IMG/VR virus record: IMGVR_UViG_3300009027_000049
Span: 1-20,204 of that record
Length of the DNA: 20,204 bases
Origin: a virus
Reading direction: 5' to 3' (one strand)
Shown: positions 1 through 7,330 of the stretch, in pieces
How the letters are laid out: the number at the start of each line of letters is the position of its first letter
Numbering within the stretch: position 1 is the first letter of the stretch
Notes under the pieces: generated by a model
What the model was told of the DNA's origin: nothing
Database searches by the model: none
What the model saw: the letters and a program-made list of their open reading frames with translations, nothing else
Made by a program: the position numbers and the translations under genes

Positions 1-1722
1 AATGCCAGCAGCAGCTAACATATCAGACAACGTATTGCGTATGTTCGTCAAGCTCACCATGCCATTAAATGGCCCATACTGCGTATAAATTTGCTGTTGA
101 ATTTGGAAGGCTTGCTGCAACGCCATCATCTTTTCTTCTTCGCGGCCTGTGCCTAGGCCTACGTTGATGCCGATGTCCATGTCTGAGCGCCACACGCGAG
201 GATCAACCTGCACGAATTGCCCACCCATTTTCACAAGCTGCTCTTCGTCTGTGTTTTTGATTGCTGCGCGTAGCATGATGCCGAATAGACGCTTCATACC
301 GTCTGCAAGGTTGCGCACCATCACCTCAATCTGACCAGCCTGTGATTGGATTGTAGCTTGTACTGCAGCCTTTGTGGTGGACTGCATCGCGTCTGGGTCT
401 AGTCCCATTGACGCGCGAGATACGCCAGTTTTGTTCTCTACAACCTGATCCATGTAGGTAAGCGCGCCTAGCGTCTGGCCTGCAGTAAATGGAACGCTAA
501 GCTCCTGCACAGCGCCAGCCTGACGCATACGCACGATTGCGCCGATCTCGTTGTTCAGCACATCGTCTATATTAACCGCACCATCAACAATACCAATGCG
601 AGGGTTGTTCGTCATGGCTACGTTATCAAGTACGCCGCGTAGGATAGCTGTTGCTGCGTCTTGGTCATCAATAATGATTTCCGCAAGAGAACGTCCGTAG
701 AATGTGTGTGGCTCTGGATCAACCTCAAATACTGCAAATGGCACCTCATCCCAAGGCTCCATGTCTAGCAGTTGATAGCTTGTGCCGCCGCAAATGAAGC
801 GGTGCAGAACGGGTACACCTGTGCCATCCACGTCAATCTTCATGTAGGCTTCTGTGACTGCCACAGAGCGCATCGCAGGATCGCCCTCTTGATCCTCATA
901 GTCATCTTGAGAGTAGCCCTGACGCTCTATGGTTTCAGCCTCAGAGATGTCTGATGCGCCGTATAAGCCATCTAGCTTATATACGTCCTCAAAGTCATAA
1001 CCCATCTCTACAAGCTCACCAACGCGCATCTCTGTGCGGTGCGCTACGATATACGCATCATCTATGTTGCGCGCTTGTGAGTTAATGAAGAACTCTTCAG
1101 GTGGTACGCTTTCTAGGCGTAGCTGCCCGTTAGGTATTTGTCTGCTGATCTTCAGCGAATGGATTGGCGAGGCTACCTCCATGCCAAACTCATCCATGCT
1201 CATAGACATTTCCATGCCATGCTCAAGGATTTCCACATCATCGTCTGAGGCCAGCAAGGTGTATTCTTCGTCTGTCAGGTTGTCATACGTGAATATCTCA
1301 GCTTTGTAGCTGTTCTCGTAATACGCTTTAACGATGCCTGTTTTCTTAATCAGCGCATCGTGGATCGCATCGTTTAGTACGCGATACCCGTCATTCTTGG
1401 TGAATGCATAGTGAATATACTGCGTAGCTTGCTCTGCTGCAGCAACGTCCTCTGGGCCTTTTGGTAGGAACTCAACAGGCTTGGACGTAGACATAAATAC
1501 GCGCATGATGCTTGGTTTGACTGAGCGAATGGTGTCGCGCACTTTTGTCGCCACAACCCTACTGCGCCCATCTTCGTAGCCTATGTCAACTTGACCGTCA
1601 AAGTAGCGCTGAGCTTTGATGCGCTCATCTGTGATTTCGCTCTCAACAAAGTCTACAGCCTGCGCCATAGCGTCTTGAACGATACCTTCAATCTCGCGTC
1701 TGTCTTTTGCTTGTGGCTGCAT
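1..1722 (-). CDS. Portal protein, P22-like, 3' end cut by window edge
   Basis: The reverse strand is open without a stop from the ATG at 1722 to the window edge, giving 574 residues and no stop codon, so the C-terminus lies outside. The N-terminal part (MQPQAKDRREIEG, then IKAQRYFDGQVDIGYEDGRS) and the following VRDTIRSVKPSIMRVF, EEFFINSQAR, PFAVFEVDPEPHTFYGRSLAE and SRASMGLDPDAMQSTT segments are typical of the P22-type portal family common in podoviruses. That family forms the dodecameric ring at the packaging vertex through which DNA enters and leaves and to which the tail attaches. The ATG follows the upstream stop by one base (TAACATG), with GGAG at good distance inside the upstream gene. 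It sits downstream of the ejection proteins, far from the terminase, so scaffold and capsid are expected to follow beyond position 1. Family assignment is from recognised motifs, not a search. Confidence 0.85.
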   Translation of the reverse strand, partial: MQPQAKDRREIEGIVQDAMAQAVDFVESEITDERIKAQRYFDGQVDIGYEDGRSRVVATKVRDTIRSVKPSIMRVFMSTSKPVEFLPKGPEDVAAAEQATQYIHYAFTKNDGYRVLNDAIHDALIKKTGIVKAYYENSYKAEIFTYDNLTDEEYTLLASDDDVEILEHGMEMSMSMDEFGMEVASPIHSLKISRQIPNGQLRLESVPPEEFFINSQARNIDDAYIVAHRTEMRVGELVEMGYDFEDVYKLDGLYGASDISEAETIERQGYSQDDYEDQEGDPAMRSVAVTEAYMKIDVDGTGVPVLHRFICGGTSYQLLDMEPWDEVPFAVFEVDPEPHTFYGRSLAEIIIDDQDAATAILRGVLDNVAMTNNPRIGIVDGAVNIDDVLNNEIGAIVRMRQAGAVQELSVPFTAGQTLGALTYMDQVVENKTGVSRASMGLDPDAMQSTTKAAVQATIQSQAGQIEVMVRNLADGMKRLFGIMLRAAIKNTDEEQLVKMGGQFVQVDPRVWRSDMDIGINVGLGTGREEEKMMALQQAFQIQQQIYTQYGPFNGMVSLTNIRNTLSDMLAAAGI

Positions 1723-1723
1723 G

Positions 1724-3376
1724 TTACTGCTCCGATCCTGCTGATAGACCTATGGCCTTAGTGATGTCTTTTTGTAGCTTATCGCGGAATTGAGGGCGCA
1801 CACCTGAGACAATTGTGTCTTTAATCTGGTCAATCGCGTCTAGCGTTTTTCTGTCTATAACGCCTTTTGCGGTCATCCCTGCAGCAGTTACGCCAAGCAT
1901 TGCTGGGTTCGCCGCAGCCGCTCCGACATTCAAAGCAGCCATAAGCCCATTGCCCGTGGGGGACAACTTACTCATAAGGCGCAGCATATTGTCAGTCATG
2001 CTGCCTCTGACAAAGCGCTCCATCATTATGATTTCGTCCTGATCGAACTGCATTCTATTCTTGGGGTTATTGAGTATGTTCTTAATCGCCTGCTTGTAGG
2101 TATTTACTACGTTACCGCCTGATCCAGTTGATGCCACATTGCGCTTCGCCTTGTCCATCGCCTCATCAAACATTTTGATTTTGTAGTATTTTCTGCTTTC
2201 TGCATTTGCGTTCTTTAGCAAATCGCCTGCATCGCCACCTATAACAGACGCAGCTTGAGTTGCTTTTGTGTCAAGTGTGTTCTTAACGTTGTCGCGAATG
2301 AATGCAACCTGCGGCTTATACCCACTTTTGCGATAAACGTTATTTAGCTCTCTTACTAAGTTATTAAGCTGTGATGCGTTAAATGTGTCTCCAGTGTGCG
2401 CCGCGACCATCTTAATAGCCTCGTCAATATATTCAGCATCGCCCTTAGCTCCTGCAGAATAGCCCACAAACAGGTCTTTTCTATTTGCAGCAATCTCTAG
2501 CCCAAGGTTTTTGTTTACGTCATCCATATTAATCGCAAGTTTGCCTGCAACTTGTTCAAATTCATCCCAAGCCTTGTTTTTAGATTGCTCAGCAGTCTCT
2601 AGGGCTGGTGATTTGAAGTTCTTTTGGCGCAGGGCTTCCGCAGTTTTGTTGTAGACCTTGCCCGCACGGCTGACTGCCGCAGGACCAGCAAACGCCCCAA
2701 CAATGCGCGCATAAGGCTCTGCCGCCGTTCCCTCTGTTAGCTGACCAGCAGCCTCGCTTGCGATACCACCTGCCGCTGCTGCGCCCATGCCAGATTTAGT
2801 TAGTCCCGCACGCCCAATATCTGCAGCAATATCCGCGCCTCGCGCTGCACCTACTGCGCGCAAGCCTTTAGAAACTGCACCCGCAACTGGTGCAAAGCCA
2901 ACGCCACCGCCAACAAACTCGCCAACAGTGCCAGCAAACTGCCCGCCCAAGGTTTGCCCTCGCGCAGCAAGCTCAGGGCCAATGGGGTCAGCAATGTTAT
3001 AAGCGCTCTCCAGAAGCTGCCCCGTTTTTGTATCTAAAATTGGGGTTCTGCTTTCTGCTCCAGTTGCAATCTCGCCAGCGCGAACAGCCGCACGACCTGC
3101 CATCTCAGGAAGCTCTGCTGCCGCAATACCGCCGCGCACTAGACCGCGAATACCGCTGCCGATTACATCACCAACTCTTTCACCAAAGGTGTCAACTTCA
3201 CCTTCACCAACAATGTTCTCGTAAAGCATTTCGCCAAAGGTTCGATCAGCCTTTTCTGCCGATTTAGCCTCATCACGAACCCGAATTGCAGCCTGAACTA
3301 ACTGACGCGCAGCGTCCTCATCACCCTGCGCGTCAGCGTTTCTAGCTGCATTCATGTACTGCTCATATGTAGCCAT
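1724..3376 (-). CDS. Large ejection/internal virion-type protein
   Basis: A 550-aa protein with no catalytic motif that I recognise. Residues 1-60 are charged and helical (repeated Ala, Asp, Glu, Arg). About residues 65-250 are rich in Gly and Ala with many spaced glycines, as in proteins that insert into or cross membranes. The rest is mixed helical with Lys and Asn, ending in another Ala/Gly stretch near residue 480-510. Its size, composition and place between a lysozyme-domain virion protein and the portal fit the internal virion proteins that podoviruses eject to carry DNA through the envelope; this is inference. The ATG follows the previous gene's stop in the arrangement TAATAATG, with a run of five G upstream (GGGGGC) that can serve as the ribosome-binding site. 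Confidence 0.6.
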   Translation of the reverse strand: MATYEQYMNAARNADAQGDEDAARQLVQAAIRVRDEAKSAEKADRTFGEMLYENIVGEGEVDTFGERVGDVIGSGIRGLVRGGIAAAELPEMAGRAAVRAGEIATGAESRTPILDTKTGQLLESAYNIADPIGPELAARGQTLGGQFAGTVGEFVGGGVGFAPVAGAVSKGLRAVGAARGADIAADIGRAGLTKSGMGAAAAGGIASEAAGQLTEGTAAEPYARIVGAFAGPAAVSRAGKVYNKTAEALRQKNFKSPALETAEQSKNKAWDEFEQVAGKLAINMDDVNKNLGLEIAANRKDLFVGYSAGAKGDAEYIDEAIKMVAAHTGDTFNASQLNNLVRELNNVYRKSGYKPQVAFIRDNVKNTLDTKATQAASVIGGDAGDLLKNANAESRKYYKIKMFDEAMDKAKRNVASTGSGGNVVNTYKQAIKNILNNPKNRMQFDQDEIIMMERFVRGSMTDNMLRLMSKLSPTGNGLMAALNVGAAAANPAMLGVTAAGMTAKGVIDRKTLDAIDQIKDTIVSGVRPQFRDKLQKDITKAIGLSAGSEQ

Positions 3377-3378
3377 TA

Positions 3379-4890
3379 TTAGCCCCCATACTTTTTCAGC
3401 AAGTCATCGTCAGTACGAGGTTGTGCCTGATCAGAGCCGCCACCTAACCTTGGCTGGTATCCAGCCTTCGCCATTGCGTCAGGTGGGTAAGCATCAAACT
3501 TTCTAATAATGTCTGTGTAGCGACTTTCAATGTTCGCAAGTCGAGACAAGAACTGCTCTCTGGATTGGGCTTGATCCAAGCTACCAAGCGCAGAGGAAAG
3601 CAAGGTAAGTTCGCGCTCTGTAACCTGACCAAGCGCACCGCCAGTAGGGCTTGCGTCCCTCATCGCCTGCAGGCGCTCAAAGCCGATAGCCGCCTCAATC
3701 GGATCAAGCAGCTTCTTTACATCTAGCGCGCCAGTGCCGCCGATATTTCTCAATACCTGACCAAACACGCCAGTTGTTGGGAGCGTGCTGTTCTCCATTA
3801 CCTCGCGTATTTCCTGTATATTCCCAAGAACAACGCCACCTGATACGACCTGCTGCTCCGCAGATACCTCCGCAGTCTCATCTTTTTTAAGAGCCTCATT
3901 CGCAAGTTTTGTCCCAGCTATCGGCAATGCTATTGGGACCCCGCGCTCATCAAGTGCGACAGTACCATCCTGATTTCTCTTCCAAGCCATGTCTGTCGGG
4001 GGCTTGCCGTGGTCTATCCCTTGCGGCCCAACATTTACGGTTGTCCCAGCCTTCGTCTGAGATAGAGCCATTTGCAAAGCCTCTGTCTCATTCTTCGCTA
4101 ATCCCTTTTCAAGAAGGTCTTTTGCAAGTGCTTGATATTGATAGGTTTTTGGAGAGGTCTGACTGTCCTTGAGGTAGTTAGCAACAGCAGCCCCACCTTT
4201 GATCGTGCCAGTTGCGACCGCATCATGATAAGCGCGCGCCAAACTATCACCAGCATCTGCTCTAGTTTTTAGATACTCCAATGTTTTATTTGTGGATTTT
4301 AGCTCTTTAGCCTCACCTCTACGCTTCTCCATCCGCGCAGCCGTAGCGCGAATAAGCGGGTCCATACGCGCGTCGCCAGTTCCTGCCAAAATTGCCATTT
4401 TCAACTTATCGCGGAAGTCATCACTCATTCCCAGAGCGCCACCTATGCCCTGCCCACCAAGCAGGCCACCTAGCAAACCTTGAGGTTTTTGAGGTTCTTG
4501 AGCCATTGCTGCACCACCTTTTCCGTAACCTTCCCAAGCGCCTGTGCCTTGGGTTTTTAGAATATATTGACCAATCTTATCCTGCGTTGCCTTGTCAAAC
4601 TTTTGGCTTGGGTCAAGGCCAAGCGCCTCAACAGCGCCTCGCAGCGTAGAGCCAACAACTTGATATGCGCCAACTGGCGTAGCTACGCGTCCGACTTGGC
4701 CTTTAACATACTGCCCGTATGCCCCAGTTGGGCTTGTGAACTTGATAACGTCAGCAATAGGCATCTCAGACACTTTGATGCCAGAAAAAATACCGTCTGG
4801 TCTGTTCTGATAGCCAAACAAAGCATCGTAATCGCCACCGCTTTCGCCTGCGAAGATGTTTTGCTGATGCTGCTGCCAAGTTAGTGCCAT
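3379..4890 (-). CDS. Virion protein with N-terminal lysozyme-like domain
   Basis: A 503-aa protein counted from the ATG at 4890. The frame stays open further upstream to 4968, but that part lies inside the preceding gene, and ATG 4890 gives the TAATATG junction typical of this operon. Residues 11-115 look like a lysozyme or transglycosylase fold: NIFAGESGGDYDALFGY with a probable catalytic Glu at 15, then GAYGQYVKG, and RVATPVGAYQVVGSTLRGAV near 68-87, followed by KFDKATQDKIGQYIL. Residues 115-155 are a Gly/Gln/Pro linker and the remainder is helical and charged, ending DDLLKKYGG. Podovirus virions often carry such a domain on an ejected protein to open peptidoglycan locally. No Shine-Dalgarno is visible before the start (CTCTAATATG), so translation probably relies on coupling. 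The enzyme class is uncertain. Confidence 0.7.
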   Translation of the reverse strand: MALTWQQHQQNIFAGESGGDYDALFGYQNRPDGIFSGIKVSEMPIADVIKFTSPTGAYGQYVKGQVGRVATPVGAYQVVGSTLRGAVEALGLDPSQKFDKATQDKIGQYILKTQGTGAWEGYGKGGAAMAQEPQKPQGLLGGLLGGQGIGGALGMSDDFRDKLKMAILAGTGDARMDPLIRATAARMEKRRGEAKELKSTNKTLEYLKTRADAGDSLARAYHDAVATGTIKGGAAVANYLKDSQTSPKTYQYQALAKDLLEKGLAKNETEALQMALSQTKAGTTVNVGPQGIDHGKPPTDMAWKRNQDGTVALDERGVPIALPIAGTKLANEALKKDETAEVSAEQQVVSGGVVLGNIQEIREVMENSTLPTTGVFGQVLRNIGGTGALDVKKLLDPIEAAIGFERLQAMRDASPTGGALGQVTERELTLLSSALGSLDQAQSREQFLSRLANIESRYTDIIRKFDAYPPDAMAKAGYQPRLGGGSDQAQPRTDDDLLKKYGG

Positions 4891-4891
4891 A

Positions 4892-5671
4892 TTAGAGGAA
4901 CGCATAAAGTAAAGTTGCAGGGTTAAACGGTTGGCTAGTTGTGGTTGATGTCCCGTATGGTGTACCACTTAAAATCTGACTTAGCGCACCAAGTCCAGCC
5001 AATGGCGCACCAGTTTGCCCCATGTATTGCTGCTTAGCCAAATCAAGCAACTGCTGCTGCATTTTGCGCTGGAATTGCGCTTGCTCGCCAACTGCAGCTT
5101 GCGTTGCCTGACCCATCCCAAACGCCTGACCGCCAAGCCCAGCTAAACCGCCCGCCGCTGCCTGCTGTATACCTGCGCCTGTCAATGCTGCTTGCTGATT
5201 TGCCAATGATGTCTGTTGCTGCAAGTTAGCTTGCTGAAGCGCACGCTGCTGCTCTTGGCCAATGTCATACTGGGCCGCGCCAAGGGCTTGCTGATACGCT
5301 TTCTCGCGTTGCTGTGCGGCAAAGTCACCTGCCATGCGCCCGTATTCTCCAGCCGCTACGCCCTCCGCTACACCATGACGAGAACCGCCAAATGCCTTTG
5401 CAGCAGTGGCTTGAGCGCCTAGCTGGTTCATGCCCTGCTGCTGTTGGCGCATAATGTCTTGCTGCCCACGCTCAATAACGTTTTGAGTGTAGGGCGACAT
5501 ATACTGTTGCATGTTTGCCGTAGCTAACGACCCAACTGGGCCAATCTGAGTGGCTTGCGCCGTTGGAGCTTGGAAGCCTGCAAGGTTGCCGTAGGTCTGA
5601 CCTGCCTGCTGCATGGCCTGAGATGCACCTTGAAACGCATTTTGTACTGGTTGATTGCCTGATGCACCCAT
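4892..5671 (-). CDS. Gln/Ala-rich ejection-type virion protein (C-terminal-type half)
   Basis: A 259-aa protein made mostly of Gln, Ala and Gly, predicted helical and coiled. The recognisable centre is MQQYMSPYTQNVIERGQQDI followed by AAKAFGGSRHGVAE, a pair of signatures I remember from marine podovirus virion proteins. In those the same two blocks usually lie downstream of an N-terminal part like the 207-aa gene just upstream here. The C-terminus (LSGTPYGTSTTTSQPFNP) is also typical. The start ATG at 5671 has GGAG overlapping the end of the upstream gene (GGAGATTAAGACATG), three bases after its stop. It probably works with its neighbours as an ejected or internal virion component. The biochemical role is not visible in the sequence. 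Confidence 0.6.
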   Translation of the reverse strand: MGASGNQPVQNAFQGASQAMQQAGQTYGNLAGFQAPTAQATQIGPVGSLATANMQQYMSPYTQNVIERGQQDIMRQQQQGMNQLGAQATAAKAFGGSRHGVAEGVAAGEYGRMAGDFAAQQREKAYQQALGAAQYDIGQEQQRALQQANLQQQTSLANQQAALTGAGIQQAAAGGLAGLGGQAFGMGQATQAAVGEQAQFQRKMQQQLLDLAKQQYMGQTGAPLAGLGALSQILSGTPYGTSTTTSQPFNPATLLYAFL

Positions 5672-5674
5672 GTC

Positions 5675-6298
5675 TTAATCTCCAAATATAGCCCTACTAA
5701 TCGGGCCTCTGTCTCTTCCTGAGCTATAAGTATCCCCAGACGCGCCAGCGCCGCCACCGTCAAACATGTCTTTGACAGAAGTGAAGCCGCCAAACAATCC
5801 TCCAGAACTCGAACCGCTACTTGATGGTGCTGGGGCAAAAAATGGCCCATCATCGTTTCCGCCACCTGAAACTGGCGAAACCCCAAGAGGGCCAGTCGCT
5901 ACCTCTGGCACAACTGGCGGCGCAATCGCTGCGCCTGTGATTGGATCAAAGCGACCAAGCCCAGCTAGATAAGCATACTGCTCTGGGCGCTGCTCCTGCA
6001 AGCGCTGCAGTGCAGACATGTAAGCGGGGTAAGAACTATAGCCAGAAACACCGCCTGCAGATGTAACCTCTGCGTCACCCATCGTAAGCGGGGCTGGACC
6101 CTCTAAGCCAAATGCGGAAGCCATCGCGCCCACATTGCGGTTTAGCGCACGCTCTGTTTCGCTAATCTCAGCAATCTCTGGCCCCATATAAGGCACATAG
6201 CCCAAATCTTGGATTTGTTGGGCGCGCTCTAACGCTTTCTTTCCAGCTTCCTCAATGTAGGCTGGGATTTTGGTTTCTTGAGTGCTTTTGCTACCCAT
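5675..6298 (-). CDS. Ejection-type virion protein (N-terminal-type half) with DGGGAGASGD motif
   Basis: A 207-aa protein starting MGSKSTQETKIPAYIEEAGK, a start I recognise from marine podovirus virion proteins, followed by YVPYMGPEIAEIS at 35-46 and a low-complexity Pro/Gly/Ser region from about residue 120. Residues 172-189 carry FTSVKDMFDGGGAGASGD, almost the same as a stretch in the 267-aa protein encoded at 16615-17418. The start ATG follows the preceding stop as TAATATG, with GGAG eight bases upstream inside the last codons of that gene. The gene directly downstream continues the signature blocks that, as I recall, are often on the same polypeptide. The pair may therefore be a split gene, though each half has its own start and ribosome-binding site. 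Function is inferred only from context. Confidence 0.6.
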   Translation of the reverse strand: MGSKSTQETKIPAYIEEAGKKALERAQQIQDLGYVPYMGPEIAEISETERALNRNVGAMASAFGLEGPAPLTMGDAEVTSAGGVSGYSSYPAYMSALQRLQEQRPEQYAYLAGLGRFDPITGAAIAPPVVPEVATGPLGVSPVSGGGNDDGPFFAPAPSSSGSSSGGLFGGFTSVKDMFDGGGAGASGDTYSSGRDRGPISRAIFGD

Positions 6299-6299
6299 A

Positions 6300-6674
6300 T
6301 TAAAACTCCAAGTGCATTGTTATGGAGTGAGGCTTCCAGCCCAGTTTCTCCAAAGGTTTTTGCCATCCAAAACGACCATCAAATGTGGCAAATGAACAGC
6401 CTTGCAATTTCGCCCATTCTTTCACACTTTCAGTCATTTGTAAAATTTCATCCAATTCACCGCCCGCAAGAAAGACATGCAACGCGTTTCTATCGTGATA
6501 TACCACGATTTCCGTTACAATGCATCCTCGCTCTGCAGGCCATAACTGCATTTTGCCAGAACGTATGCCCTCGCATACCTCTGCCCAAGTGTTTAGATTA
6601 CCTGAACGCTTTAGCGCTTTCTTGATCCAAGGCTTGCAGCGCTCTAGCGGATTTATGTCTGCGTGCGCATTCAT
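6300..6674 (-). CDS. GNAT-like small phage protein (possible T7 gp13-type virion assembly protein)
   Basis: A 124-aa protein. The pattern of an amphipathic N-terminus (ERCKPWIKKALKRSG), a central beta-alpha section (GCIVTEIVVYHDRNALHVFLAGG, then ILQMTESVKEWAKLQGCSFATFDGRFGW) and the end KPLEKLGWKPHSITMHLEF resembles the small acetyltransferase-fold proteins found next to internal virion genes in many podoviruses. T7 gp13 is the familiar comparison, from memory. The acetyl-CoA binding R/QxxGxG/A signature is not evident, so catalysis is doubtful. The start overlaps the preceding stop by ATGA. It lies exactly between tail and ejection genes, which fits an accessory role in assembling the ejection complex. 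This is inference. Confidence 0.5.
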   Translation of the reverse strand: MNAHADINPLERCKPWIKKALKRSGNLNTWAEVCEGIRSGKMQLWPAERGCIVTEIVVYHDRNALHVFLAGGELDEILQMTESVKEWAKLQGCSFATFDGRFGWQKPLEKLGWKPHSITMHLEF

Positions 6675-7330
6675 CCATGCATCCTCGTAATCGCAAGCGT
6701 TGTCGCTGGTGCCGCTGGGCTAAACGCAGTCGCCGCAGAGGCATCCAAAAAGCCGCTTGTGCTATCCACCGCCCACATAACTTGCAAGTAATCTCCAGCC
6801 GAAACGTCAAACTTAGCTGCGCGGGAAACAACAAGCGTTGCGCCGTTCTGATGCAAGGCGTTCTTCATGGTTGATCCTGTTGCGTCTGTGCCGTTCAGGC
6901 GGGGCCAGAAGTAGAAGTTCACCGTACTAGATGACGTTGAGCTTATTTGCGCTGAGAACATCAGCAAGTATTCACCCGCCTCCGCAAAGACGATCTTCGT
7001 TGGATCAGTGCCATCAAGCGATATGCCCACGTTACCTGTCGGCGCGTCATACTGGATTGCGTAGGCTGTGTTGATTGTAGCAGCCGTTATGTCTGTCGTG
7101 CGGATTAGATTAGCGTGACCATCCTCTAAGACGATCTGCACAAACGCGCCATTCTTGGACACAACGGGATAACCGTTTTCGTCATCCCACAAGATAACGC
7201 CGTTTTCTGATGGATTGTCATCTGCTGTCTTAAAGTACAAGCGCGGAAGCTGCCTACGCAGATATGCAGTTAGGTTATTACCCCAAGCCTTAATATTGTC
7301 GCCAATCGGCGGGAGTACGGGTGCTGCCAT
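6671..7330 (-). CDS. Tail-associated protein with C-terminal TNF/C1q-like jelly roll
   Basis: A 219-aa protein from the ATG at 7330; the frame is open further upstream, but this start gives the one-base TAATG overlap with the preceding gene. Residues 1-75 (PPIGDNIKAWGNNLTAYLRRQLPRL, then NGVILWDDENGYPVVSKNG) look like an attachment part. From about residue 78 (TINTAYAIQYDAPTGNVGISL) to the end, the pattern of short strands, with FAEAGEYLLMFSAQISS, STVNFYFWPRLNG and FDVSAGDYLQVMWAVDS, matches the beta-sandwich jelly roll of C1q/TNF-like domains that phages use in trimeric tail proteins and head decorations. It probably decorates the tail or binds a receptor. The fold call rests on pattern recognition and needs structure prediction. 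Confidence 0.55.
   Translation of the reverse strand: MAAPVLPPIGDNIKAWGNNLTAYLRRQLPRLYFKTADDNPSENGVILWDDENGYPVVSKNGAFVQIVLEDGHANLIRTTDITAATINTAYAIQYDAPTGNVGISLDGTDPTKIVFAEAGEYLLMFSAQISSTSSSTVNFYFWPRLNGTDATGSTMKNALHQNGATLVVSRAAKFDVSAGDYLQVMWAVDSTSGFLDASAATAFSPAAPATTLAITRMHG

Noticed and set aside
4891-4968. 26-residue N-terminal extension of the lysozyme-domain protein
   Set aside because: It lies wholly inside the preceding gene and is unlike the family start; the ATG at 4890 keeps the usual coupled junction.
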